A stretch of 57,361 nucleotides of DNA. Source: Ignavibacteriales bacterium. GTDB taxonomy: Bacteria > Bacteroidota > Ignavibacteria > Ignavibacteriales > SURF-24. The position numbers were made by a program, and so were the translations under genes. The notes under the pieces were generated by a model, which ran no database searches, had not been told where the DNA came from, and was given only the letters and a program-made list of their open reading frames with translations. Positions 45,441-53,731 of this stretch are shown piece by piece. The number at the start of each line of letters is the position of its first letter. The stretch's first letter is position 1. The DNA lies in contig QZKB01000050.1 of assembly GCA_003599415.1 (NCBI GenBank), positions 1-57,361 on the forward strand, read 5' to 3'.

Positions 45441-45494
45441 CTTACTCTTAATCTTAATCTTACTCTGTTCAAGTAGAGTAAGAACAAGAGTAAG
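45441..45494. repeat. Nested inverted repeat in the gap after the SpoIIE gene
   Basis: Two nested perfect 9-bp palindromic arms: cttactctt (45441-45449) with aagagtaag (45486-45494), and tcttactct (45458-45466) with agagtaaga (45475-45483). A 16-base match to the outer part, taagattaagagtaag, occurs in the other orientation at 3956-3971. It could act as a terminator-like hairpin, but there is no T-run directly after the arms. Confidence 0.5.
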
Positions 45495-45555
45495 AAGAAT
45501 TGAATATTGAACATATAACTGATTAAAGAGCAATTAAATATTTCGAGGTAAAAAT

Positions 45556-47898
45556 TTGTTAGCTGACAGAATAAATAAGCTTAATGTTTCACCAACAATG
45601 AAAATTGCCGCAAAAGCAATTTCAATGAAAGCTGAAGGATACGATATAATTGATTTTAGCGTTGGTGAACCTGACCTCCCAACTCCGGATCATATTAAAG
45701 ATGCTGCAAGAAAAGCACTGGATATAAATTATACCAAGTACACCATGAATGCAGGCAGCATTGAGCTTAGGAAAGCAATTGCAAAAAAGTTGAAAGATGA
45801 AAACGGACTTGATTATAAACTAAACGAGATAATTGTATCTAATGGCGCAAAGCAGGCAATTTATAACGCAATTATGACGCTTGTTGATGAAGGAGATGAA
45901 GTTATTATTCCTGCGCCATTCTATGTCTCTTATCCAGAAATGGTTAACCTTGCAAAGGGTAAATCTGTAGTTGTTAACACAAAAGAAGAAAATGGTTTTA
46001 AAATTACTCCGGCAGAACTTCGTGAGGCTATTACATCGAATACAAAAGTATTTATACTGTGCAATCCATGCAACCCAACCGGCACTGCCTATAACGAAAC
46101 TGAATTGAAAGCACTGGCAGACGTTCTTGAAGATGAAGAAATATATATTCTTTCCGATGAGATTTATGAGAAGCTTGTTTATGATGATTTTAAATTTACA
46201 AGCTTTGCTTCCTTGGGTGAAAAGATAAAAGCTAAAACTGTTATTGTAAATGGTGTATCGAAAGCATTCTCAATGACGGGCTGGCGAATTGGTTATGCTG
46301 CTGCAGTAAAAGAAATTATTGAAGGGTGCAACAAAGTTCAAAGCCACAGCACTTCAGGTGCTTGTTCAATTTCCCAGATGGCAAGTGATTGCGCTCTGCT
46401 CGGTTCAAAGGATTTTACAATTAATATGGTTAAGGAATTTCAACGACGAAGAGATTATGTTCTAAGCAGATTAAAAGAAATTCCCGGAATTACCTGCCAT
46501 AAACCGGAAGGTGCTTTCTATGTTTTTCCTAATATATCATCTTATTTTGATAAAGAATATAATGGTACCTATGTAAGGAATTCCTACGGTCTTGCAAATT
46601 ACTTATTACGTGAAGGAAAAGTCGTTGTAGTGCCGGGAGAAGCTTTTGGCGGGGATAATTATATTCGCATTTCGTACACAACTTCAATGGCAAATCTGAA
46701 GGAAGGGATTGATAGAATAATCAGCGCACTGTCAAAACTTGAGTCGCCGGTAAAATCAAAAATATTTGATCTTAGTAACGCCAAAACAAGAATCAAACGG
46801 CCTATAGAATTAGAAACTTCAATTAATATTGAAACTAGGAATGCACTTGTTGCAGAAGCAGAAGTTCAATTAAAGTATGACAATTATTTTGAGTGGAATG
46901 CAAATATAAATAATGTTGTTGTTCAGCTAAGAACTAATGTTCCTCATCTTTATGATTTCTGGATTGAAAACTGGTACCCTGCTCAGCTTAAACCTGAATT
47001 AAAACCGGACGGAATTATATATGCTGCTTTTGGTGTAATAGGAAGAGAGCCGCACGCATTTTATAACCCTGAAACTAACACTGGAATATTATTCAACACA
47101 GATAATTATGGTTCACTTAGAAGTCTTGCGTTTGGATTGGTGGCAGATATTGCGAATAAGAAATATGAAATGAATTCCATACGAGGTATGTCGGCTGATT
47201 ATAAGGGAAACGGATTTGTTCTTGTTGGTCCCAAGGGAGCAAAGAAAACTGAAATATTCTACGGCTTACTTAAAAATGATGATATTACATTTCATTCCAC
47301 AGATATAATGTTTGTTTCGCTTAACGATAAAAAAATACTTGCGGAAAATCCTGAAAGAAAAATTTATATACCTACGTTTACTTCTGCTGCATTTCCAACT
47401 TTAGCAGATCTTTTCTACAGGAGCAAGTGCGAGAATGTAATATCCAAAGCATCCGAATGCGAAACGCGCGACTGCCAGCAGCCAAACGGATGTGATATGG
47501 ATAGCGGTTATCCTTATTGCTTTAAAGCTTCTAAAGATTCTTATGCAATGCTGGATCCATACTGGATTGGCGGTATGTACAAACATCTTAAAGAAATAAA
47601 TATTAGAACAATTTTTATAATGAAAAGCGATTCCGGCAATGATCAGATAAGACAGCTTGATTCCAATGAAGCAGTAAGTATTTTGGAAAAGGGTTGGTCA
47701 AGCGGTTTGCTCACTCCGTCTGATCATAAAACTTTACCGTTTTATAACCTGCATTTCGTCGTAAATACTCCGGAAAAAATTGAAGCTTATAAGACTTTTT
47801 ACCGCGAGGTATTCAAGAAGTCAAAATGCTATCTCGTAAATGTTGAAAAAGGGACTGAGGAAGAAATTCAAAAAAGTATTCTTGATGTTATAAATTAA
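45556..47898 (+). CDS. Aminotransferase fused to a divergent PEPCK-like domain
   Basis: A 780-residue two-domain protein. It begins at TTG 45556 with GAGG at 45545. Residues 1-395 are a complete class I/II PLP aminotransferase: PAPFYVSYPEM, NPCNPTGTAYN, DEIYEKLVYDD, Schiff-base Lys236 in VNGVSKAFSMTGWRIGY, and NYIRISYTTS. Residues about 410-780 resemble ATP-PEPCK in order: TGILFNTDNY (PEPCK has TGIIINFDQR), SIRGMSADYKGNGF, a P-loop-like GPKGAKKT (558-565), STDIMFV where PEPCK has IGDDEHGW, and FIMKSDSGNDQIRQLDSNEA against PEPCK FLTCDASGVMPPIARLTPEQA. The metal Asp pair is reduced to one and a five-Cys patch (Cys625, 635, 640, 646, 655) is present. It may be a bifunctional enzyme or a regulator. 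An HPr-kinase-like fold is the alternative reading. Confidence 0.8.
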   Translation: MLADRINKLNVSPTMKIAAKAISMKAEGYDIIDFSVGEPDLPTPDHIKDAARKALDINYTKYTMNAGSIELRKAIAKKLKDENGLDYKLNEIIVSNGAKQAIYNAIMTLVDEGDEVIIPAPFYVSYPEMVNLAKGKSVVVNTKEENGFKITPAELREAITSNTKVFILCNPCNPTGTAYNETELKALADVLEDEEIYILSDEIYEKLVYDDFKFTSFASLGEKIKAKTVIVNGVSKAFSMTGWRIGYAAAVKEIIEGCNKVQSHSTSGACSISQMASDCALLGSKDFTINMVKEFQRRRDYVLSRLKEIPGITCHKPEGAFYVFPNISSYFDKEYNGTYVRNSYGLANYLLREGKVVVVPGEAFGGDNYIRISYTTSMANLKEGIDRIISALSKLESPVKSKIFDLSNAKTRIKRPIELETSINIETRNALVAEAEVQLKYDNYFEWNANINNVVVQLRTNVPHLYDFWIENWYPAQLKPELKPDGIIYAAFGVIGREPHAFYNPETNTGILFNTDNYGSLRSLAFGLVADIANKKYEMNSIRGMSADYKGNGFVLVGPKGAKKTEIFYGLLKNDDITFHSTDIMFVSLNDKKILAENPERKIYIPTFTSAAFPTLADLFYRSKCENVISKASECETRDCQQPNGCDMDSGYPYCFKASKDSYAMLDPYWIGGMYKHLKEINIRTIFIMKSDSGNDQIRQLDSNEAVSILEKGWSSGLLTPSDHKTLPFYNLHFVVNTPEKIEAYKTFYREVFKKSKCYLVNVEKGTEEEIQKSILDVIN

Positions 47899-47911
47899 TT
47901 AATGAAAAAGG

Positions 47912-47932
47912 CTGCCGTGATTAACACGGCAG
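47912..47932. terminator. Bidirectional terminator between convergent genes
   Basis: The stem ctgccgtg (47912-47919) pairs perfectly with cacggcag (47925-47932), loop attaa. On the minus strand it is followed by cctttttc, a good T-tract for the SGNH gene; on the plus strand the tail is poorer but lies 14 bases after the fusion-gene stop. Confidence 0.8.
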
Positions 47933-47946
47933 TAAATGGAAGAACT

Positions 47947-48624
47947 TTATTTTTCCAAAGCTTCAATCATCTTTTTTGCAACAAATCTATTGCCTTCTGC
48001 ACTAAGGTGAACTCCATCATAAGTAAGAATACCTTCGTGTAATTGTTTTGGATTGTTTGCAAGCTCGTATTCTAAAAAGGCACTACGGAGATCGCATAAA
48101 GATGAGCCGGTTTCCTTGGCTACTCTTCTGCTTATATCAGCATATTCATCAAGCATCTTATCAAGCTTATTAAGACTATCTGATCGTTCTCCTACAACAC
48201 TCGGAGTGCAAAGTATAACACGGGCATTGTTCTCATTAATTTTGCCTATTAAAAATTTTAATCCTTCTTCAAATTTCTCTTTTGTTGTTCCGTCTATTTT
48301 CAAATCCCAGTGCCACACATCATTAATACCGATATAAATAACAACTATAGTAGGTTGTTTAGAAAGAACATCTTTATCAAGACGTGCTATCAGGTCAGGA
48401 ACCTTGTGACCGCTTATTCCTGCGCCAATTATTTCAAGATTCAGATTCTTGTACTTTGATGTGAGTGAATCCCGTACTAATCTTACATAGCCACCAGGAT
48501 TTTCACCCAGTTGTGTAATTGAATCGCCAAAGAAAATAATTCTGTCGTTCTCTTTTAAACCTGATTGATATGCAGCCATAAATAAAACTGTAATGGTTAA
48601 TATAACTGATTTTACTTTCCGCAT
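47947..48624 (-). CDS. SGNH/GDSL-family hydrolase
   Basis: A lipase/esterase-like hydrolase of 225 residues. The start at 48624 is preferred over 48651 or 48660, because ggaa lies 7 bases upstream of it and the protein then opens with MRKVKSVILTITVLFMAA, a signal peptide. Block I is IIFFGDSITQLGE (nucleophile Ser), block II IIGAGISGHKV, block III IYIGINDVWHWD, and block V TYDGVHLSAEGNRF (Asp and His). All catalytic residues are present. Family members hydrolyse acyl or acetyl esters on carbohydrates or lipids; the substrate here is unknown. Confidence 0.85.
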   Translation of the reverse strand: MRKVKSVILTITVLFMAAYQSGLKENDRIIFFGDSITQLGENPGGYVRLVRDSLTSKYKNLNLEIIGAGISGHKVPDLIARLDKDVLSKQPTIVVIYIGINDVWHWDLKIDGTTKEKFEEGLKFLIGKINENNARVILCTPSVVGERSDSLNKLDKMLDEYADISRRVAKETGSSLCDLRSAFLEYELANNPKQLHEGILTYDGVHLSAEGNRFVAKKMIEALEK

Positions 48625-48660
48625 GATAGTTCCAATTGTTTTTCCAAACATACTTAGCAA

Positions 48661-48977
48661 AAATTAACTACGCAAGAATGCCAGTATGGAAGGGTGCAAG
48701 AAGGTAATTTTGCAAGGATGGAAGAAGGCAAGGATGCAAGAGTGCAAGTGTGAAAGGATGCAAGGAACCTTTCAATAGTTAATAAACAATTAACTTCATT
48801 TAAAGCGAAAAGAAATTTCCAATTCCCAGTATCAAATTTCCAATTGAGTAATTGTTCTTCTCAGCCTAAGCCTTCGCCTCAGCCTTACGGTAAGAATTAA
48901 CTAATGAATTCCAATGAATTACCATCGATTAGAAAACCCAATTAAACATTCAACAATCTATTACCAATCAGTAAAAG
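48661..48977. repeat. Degenerate short-repeat region
   Basis: A 317-base gap. From 48671 to 48768 it is a purine-rich run of units built on gcaagaatg and gcaaggatg (for example gtgcaagaagg, tgcaaggatgg, ggcaaggatgc, gtgcaagtgtg, atgcaagg). Its reverse complement resembles the run at 13401-13452. From 48815 to 48850 there is a second motif, fttccaattccc-like (aatttccaattcccagtatc, then aatttccaattgagtaattg), and at 48859-48888 a short near-duplicate, cagcctaagcc/cagccttacgg. No gene is supported here. Confidence 0.6.
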
Positions 48978-49424
48978 TCAGACTGTAACCTTTACCACAG
49001 CTTTGTTCACATAATCTTCAGAAACCATAGGTGCATGCGCATCCTCCGGAAAGAAAATTGCAAATGTTCCGGGTTTTAGAATAATCCAGTTTGATGGGTT
49101 GTCGCCATAGAACCCGATATCATTTTCAGAATCGTAAACCTGCTCAAGCCGATGACAATCAAAAGTTGATTTCCAACCGATGGCTTCTGTACCGTTTAAC
49201 ACAAGCTGGATGTCGATATAATTCCTGTGAAATTCAAGCTGAGCTTCTTCCTTCGAGCGTCCTTTCTTATTTGAAATGATGAAGTAAATGTTTTTTTTAT
49301 CAATTTCATAACTGCCTGTATCCATTTCAACTAAATCAAGATTAGAAATATGCTCAAAGGCCTTTGCAAGTCCAGGGTGAAGGCGATAATACTTGTAAGC
49401 GTTTTTTAACTTATCGATAATCAT
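48978..49424 (-). CDS. YhcH/YjgK/YiaL family protein (DUF386)
   Basis: A 148-residue cupin-like protein of the YhcH/YjgK/YiaL (DUF386) family, thought to act on sugars such as sialic acid or beta-galactosides. Diagnostic pieces are MIIDKL at the start, EAQLEFHRNYIDIQLVLNGTEAIGW (with the metal-ligand His/Glu), FYGDNPSNWIILKPGTFAIFFPEDAHAPM (second His cluster) and VNKAVVKVTV at the end. GAGGGACC precedes the ATG. Function beyond the family is not known; a metal-dependent epimerase or hydrolase is possible. Confidence 0.85.
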   Translation of the reverse strand: MIIDKLKNAYKYYRLHPGLAKAFEHISNLDLVEMDTGSYEIDKKNIYFIISNKKGRSKEEAQLEFHRNYIDIQLVLNGTEAIGWKSTFDCHRLEQVYDSENDIGFYGDNPSNWIILKPGTFAIFFPEDAHAPMVSEDYVNKAVVKVTV

Positions 49425-49536
49425 GGTCCCTCGTTTATATTATTGCTGTTATAAATATTATAACAATCAGTATGAACAAGTCAATTGATTTGTATCAAAA
49501 AATTTTCCCGACACAACAAATTATTCTTCATACAAT

Positions 49537-50952
49537 CTATTTGTTTTTCAGGTATTCATCTATTGCCTGGGCAGCTTTTCTGCCAGCACCCATAGCTAAT
49601 ATTACTGTTGCTCCACCTGTAACAATATCGCCTCCCGCAAATACACCTTCTTTGGATGTCTTCATCGTTTCATCATTCACAACAATATTACCCCATTTAT
49701 TAAATTCTAAATCTGGTGTGGTTTTTTGTATTATCGGATTAGAACCATTTCCAATAGCCACAACTGCCATATCAATATCAAGGATATGTTCAGAACCTTT
49801 AATTGCAACCGGTCTTCTTCTGCCAGAAGCATCCGGTTCACCTAATTCCATCTTCTGAAGCATGACACCTTTTAACCAACCGTTATCACCGATAAACTCA
49901 AGTGGATTTTCAAGTAGAAGGAATTCAATGCCTTCCTGTTTTGCATGATGTACTTCTTCTTTTCTTGCAGGAAGCTCTACTTCGGAGCGCCTGTAAATAA
50001 TATAGGCATTTTTTGCTCCAAGACGTTTTGATGTTCTAACAGCATCCATTGCAGTATTACCACCGCCAAATACTGCCACATTTTTATCCTTGCAATCAAA
50101 CACGGGAGTATCAAAATCAGGAAAGTTGTATGCCTTCATAAGATTAACACGTGTTAAAAATTCATTGGAAGAATAAACTCCGTTCAGATTTTCACCGGGA
50201 ATATTTAAGAAGTAGGGAAGTCCAGCGCCTACTGCTATGAATACTGCATCATATCCGTTGGCTAACAGTTCGTCAATTGTATCTGTAAAACCAATTACAG
50301 CATTAGTTTGGAAGTCAACGCCAAGTTTACTTAACGCTTCAACTTCAGCTTTAACAATTTCTTTTGGTAAACGGAATTCAGGAATTCCATAAACTAAAAC
50401 ACCACCAAGTTCATGCAATGCTTCAAATACACTTACATCATGACCGCGCTGAATTAGATCTCCTGCACAACTTAAACCTGCCGGGCCGCTGCCAATAATA
50501 GCTATCTTCTTACCTGTTTTTGGTTTTAGTTCAGGAGTTCTTATCCCGACATGTTCCCTTTCCCAATCAGCTACGAATCTTTCAAGTCTGCCTATGGCAA
50601 CAGGTTCATTCTTTTTACCAACCACACATACTACTTCGCATTGTTCTTCCTGCGGACACACTCTGCCACATACGGCAGGCAGGACATTATCTTCTTTTAT
50701 TTTTGAAGCAGCGCCAAGATAATCACCCTGCGCAACAAGAGAAATAAAATCGCGGATTTTTACACCGACCGGGCAACCGGTTGTACAGGTTGGCTTGGGA
50801 CATTGAATACATCTTAACGCTTCAAGTTTAGCAAGTTCTTCAGTAAATCCTAAATTAACTTCTTTAAAATTCTTATTGCGAACCTCCGGTTCCTGTTCAG
50901 GCATCTGCTGCCTTTGTATTTTCATTCTATCTTTTTTTGAAATTTCTTCCAT
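49537..50952 (-). CDS. nfnB: NfnB-type subunit (GltD-like, ferredoxin-NADP oxidoreductase)
   Basis: A 471-residue FAD/Fe-S protein. The N-terminal Fe-S region has RCIQCPKPTCTTGCPVGVKIRDFI and PAVCGRVCPQEEQCEVVCVVG, two clusters of cysteines as in GltD and NfnB. The FAD fold starts IIGSGPAGLSCAGDLIQRGHDVSVFE, and the NADPH fold is VFGGGNTAMDAVRTSKRLGA. Its upstream neighbour on the same strand is an NfnA-type flavoprotein, and the pair matches the electron-bifurcating transhydrogenase NfnAB, which couples NADH and ferredoxin to NADP+. A glutamate synthase small subunit reading is less likely because no large subunit is nearby. Confidence 0.87.
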   Translation of the reverse strand: MEEISKKDRMKIQRQQMPEQEPEVRNKNFKEVNLGFTEELAKLEALRCIQCPKPTCTTGCPVGVKIRDFISLVAQGDYLGAASKIKEDNVLPAVCGRVCPQEEQCEVVCVVGKKNEPVAIGRLERFVADWEREHVGIRTPELKPKTGKKIAIIGSGPAGLSCAGDLIQRGHDVSVFEALHELGGVLVYGIPEFRLPKEIVKAEVEALSKLGVDFQTNAVIGFTDTIDELLANGYDAVFIAVGAGLPYFLNIPGENLNGVYSSNEFLTRVNLMKAYNFPDFDTPVFDCKDKNVAVFGGGNTAMDAVRTSKRLGAKNAYIIYRRSEVELPARKEEVHHAKQEGIEFLLLENPLEFIGDNGWLKGVMLQKMELGEPDASGRRRPVAIKGSEHILDIDMAVVAIGNGSNPIIQKTTPDLEFNKWGNIVVNDETMKTSKEGVFAGGDIVTGGATVILAMGAGRKAAQAIDEYLKNK

Positions 50953-51033
50953 AGATGCCTTTACCCTTATTCTCTAAAAGGAAGAGAATAAGTTCATATT
51001 AGATTAAAAAAAATCTTCTGTGTATTAAAAAAT

Positions 51034-51888
51034 TTAATTCTGATCAGCTTGAACAGCTTTATTTAATTTGCATTCATGTTTTTCAAGGGCTGTTTTTTCC
51101 GAACTGTTATAAGTTCTGTTCCTTTGCATAAGTACATCAAAATCAACCTTATGCGCATCAAATTCAGGCCCGTCTACACAAACGAAAACTGTTTTACTAT
51201 CAACAGTTGCCCTACATCCTCCGCACATTCCGGTTCCATCAACCATTACAGGATTAAGACTGACAACTGTATGAATTCCATATGGTCTTGTGGTATCTGC
51301 AACCGCTTTCATCATCGGTATTGGTCCTATTGCAAGAACAAAATCTATTTTTCTGCCTTCATCAATTAATGCTTTTAATTTTTGTGTAACAAATCCATGA
51401 TAGCCGTAACTGCCATCATCTGTTGTCGGATAAACCTCATCACAGATTTGACGCATTTCATTTTCAAGTATTACAAGCTCTTTTGTTCTGCCGCCGATAA
51501 TTGAAATTGTATGGTTGCCAGCTTGTTTCAGAGCTACTGCGGTTGGGTATGCAATTGCAGTTCCAACACCGCCGCCAATACTCACTGCTGTTCCAAAATT
51601 TTCAATATGAGAAGCTTTACCCAGCGGACCTACAACATCCTTTATGAAATCTCCGCCAGTTAACACATTGAGTTCTTTTGTTGTTTTACCTATTCCCTGA
51701 ACGATTATTGTAATAGTGCCATCATCAATATTTGAATCAGCGATAGTTAACGGAATTCTCTCTCCATGATCATTCAATCTGATTATAACGAATTGTCCGG
51801 CCTTTCTTTTGGAGGCAATTTTAGGAGCTTCAATGATAAATCGTTTTATATTTGGGGCAAGAAATTCTGCTGATTTTATTCTATACAT
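51034..51888 (-). CDS. nfnA: NfnA-type subunit (sulfide/dihydroorotate dehydrogenase-like flavoprotein)
   Basis: A 284-residue ferredoxin-reductase-fold protein. The FAD-binding RIPLTIAD and FVIIRLNDHG, the NAD(H)-binding GGGVGTAIAYPTAVAL, and the C-terminal [2Fe-2S] region with GTGMCGGCRATV and VFVCVDGPEFDAHKVDF fit NfnA. It lies 81 nt upstream of NfnB on the same strand. The pair can exchange electrons among NADH, NADP(H) and ferredoxin in an anaerobe or facultative organism. No ribosome site is obvious before the ATG. Confidence 0.85.
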   Translation of the reverse strand: MYRIKSAEFLAPNIKRFIIEAPKIASKRKAGQFVIIRLNDHGERIPLTIADSNIDDGTITIIVQGIGKTTKELNVLTGGDFIKDVVGPLGKASHIENFGTAVSIGGGVGTAIAYPTAVALKQAGNHTISIIGGRTKELVILENEMRQICDEVYPTTDDGSYGYHGFVTQKLKALIDEGRKIDFVLAIGPIPMMKAVADTTRPYGIHTVVSLNPVMVDGTGMCGGCRATVDSKTVFVCVDGPEFDAHKVDFDVLMQRNRTYNSSEKTALEKHECKLNKAVQADQN

Positions 51889-52091
51889 AGTTTTTGTTTT
51901 TGGCTGTTTGAAAAAACGTAGCGCAAATATAGTTATTTATAGTTAAAGACAGTAGAGTAATTATTATTTCCATAAAGGATAAACAGCTCTTGTTAAATGC
52001 CTTTTAACACGATGATGATTAACACCTTATTGATTTTTAGAAACTAATTAATTATTTAACGGCAGTCATAATTCCTATTTAAGGAAAAGAT

Positions 52092-53678
52092 ATGAAATCA
52101 CTGGACTTCCTTCATCAAAACCTTTTAGAACAGCACAGGGTAAAGATTGGATTGTTTCTTGGCCCGGTTCTTTTTCTTTCCATTATTCTTCTTCCGACTC
52201 CTCAGAGTTTTATTTTGATTGCTCAAAAGACTTTATCTGCAAATGCAGGTGATACCAGTGTTATCGAGGCAGCATTCGGAACAAAAGTTGTTCTTGCCCT
52301 TTTAATTTTGATGGTGGTCTGGTGGATAACTGAAGCAATACCGATTCCTGTAACATCTCTTTTACCGGGAATTATACTTCCGCTTTTTCAAGTAGCAGGT
52401 TTTGCAAATGGTAAAGCATATTTGTTCGATTCAAAAGCTGTTTTTTCAAATTACTCTAACCCGGTCATCTTTTTATTCTTAGGAGGATTTTTACTTGCCG
52501 CTGCGATGAGAAAAACAGAACTCGATAAAAGATTTGTTCTTTTCATTTTGACAAGAGGGAAACTTGCTGAAGATTCAAAAATGATCCTGCTTGGAATAAT
52601 GTCTGTAACCGGTTTCATCTCAATGTGGGTTTCCAATACAGCTACAGCTGCTATGATGCTACCGTTAGGATTGGGAATTATTACTCAGATGGGAATAAGA
52701 GGAAGCGATTCTAAGTTTGGTAAATCAATTATGCTTGGTATCGCATGGTCAGCTTCAATTGGAGGAGTAGGGACAATAATAGGAACACCCCCGAATGGAA
52801 TCTGCGTTTCAATTCTAAGCGGTTCCGGGTATCCCAAAATCAGTTTTATTGACTGGATAAAATTTGGCCTGCCCTATGTTGCCATATTTATTCCTGTTGC
52901 ATGGTATATACTTACGAAAGTTTTCCCGGCGGAAATAAAAAATATTTCCGGTGGTAAAGAACAGCTTGTTATACAAAGGAATAATCTTGGGAAACTAAAG
53001 AGAGAAGAGAAACTGACGATAATTGTATTTTGTATTGCTGTATTTCTCTGGTCGGGCAATCCTTTCTGGAAATATTTTTTACCTGCTTCAATAAACAATT
53101 TGCTGTCCGGATTTGATGAGTATGTTATTGCATTGTTTGCGGCTGCTTTGTTGTTCATTATTCCGGTTGATTTAAGCAGGCACAAATTTGTACTTTACTG
53201 GGCAGATACAAAATATGTTGATTGGGGAACATTACTTTTATTCGGCGGAGGAATTGCTCTTTCCGATGCAATGTTTAAAACCGGGTTAGCACAATGGATA
53301 GCAGACGCATTCGTAAGTCTCATCGGTAATCCTTCTCCATTAGTTATTTTATTATTAATTGTTTTAATGGTCGATTTACTTTCGGAGGTAACTTCAAATA
53401 CAGCAGTAGTAACAATGATGATTCCAATAATGATATCAATCGCAAAGGGAATAGGAGCGGACCCGGTAACGTTGGCAATCGGAACCGCATTAGGAGGATC
53501 ACTTGGATTTATGCTTCCGGTTGCAACACCGCCCAATGCATTAGTTTACGGCACCGGTTACCTTACAATTAAAGATATGATTAAGGGCGGCTTCTTACTT
53601 GACATATCAGGCTGGTTAATTACAATTTTTATCTTATACGTTTTTGCGTATAAGATTTTTGGAATAATAATTCTTTAA
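52092..53678 (+). CDS. DASS/SLC13-type divalent anion transporter
   Basis: A 528-residue inner-membrane transporter with about 11-12 helices. The two Na-binding SNT motifs are present: WVSNTATAAMMLPLG (about residues 179-193) and EVTSNTAVVTMMIPIM (about 435). EAIPIPVTSLLPGIILPLF and GFMLPVATPPNALVYGTGY complete the family pattern. Such proteins co-transport C4-dicarboxylates, citrate or sulfate with Na+; the substrate cannot be told from sequence. A soluble stretch of about 50 residues connects TM1 and TM2. A bidirectional terminator follows. Confidence 0.9.
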   Translation: MKSLDFLHQNLLEQHRVKIGLFLGPVLFLSIILLPTPQSFILIAQKTLSANAGDTSVIEAAFGTKVVLALLILMVVWWITEAIPIPVTSLLPGIILPLFQVAGFANGKAYLFDSKAVFSNYSNPVIFLFLGGFLLAAAMRKTELDKRFVLFILTRGKLAEDSKMILLGIMSVTGFISMWVSNTATAAMMLPLGLGIITQMGIRGSDSKFGKSIMLGIAWSASIGGVGTIIGTPPNGICVSILSGSGYPKISFIDWIKFGLPYVAIFIPVAWYILTKVFPAEIKNISGGKEQLVIQRNNLGKLKREEKLTIIVFCIAVFLWSGNPFWKYFLPASINNLLSGFDEYVIALFAAALLFIIPVDLSRHKFVLYWADTKYVDWGTLLLFGGGIALSDAMFKTGLAQWIADAFVSLIGNPSPLVILLLIVLMVDLLSEVTSNTAVVTMMIPIMISIAKGIGADPVTLAIGTALGGSLGFMLPVATPPNALVYGTGYLTIKDMIKGGFLLDISGWLITIFILYVFAYKIFGIIIL

Positions 53679-53684
53679 AATAAA

Positions 53685-53710
53685 AAAGGCGGCTCAACTG
53701 AACCGCCTTT
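53685..53710. terminator. Bidirectional terminator between the transporter and the adhesin gene
   Basis: The stem aaaggcgg (53685-53692) pairs with ccgccttt (53703-53710) around ctcaactgaa. It is flanked by aaaa on one side and ttta on the other, fitting termination of both convergent genes. Confidence 0.8.
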
Positions 53711-53731
53711 ACACGACCCCTCATTAACCGG

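Noticed and set aside
48671..48768. Possible polypurine triplex or small RNA in the purine-rich repeat
   Set aside because: There is no promoter or terminator signal near it; the repeat explanation is enough.
49472..49858. A 128-residue plus-strand open frame
   Set aside because: It lies antisense over the C-terminal coding region of NfnB, which has clear FAD and NADPH motifs; it is a shadow.
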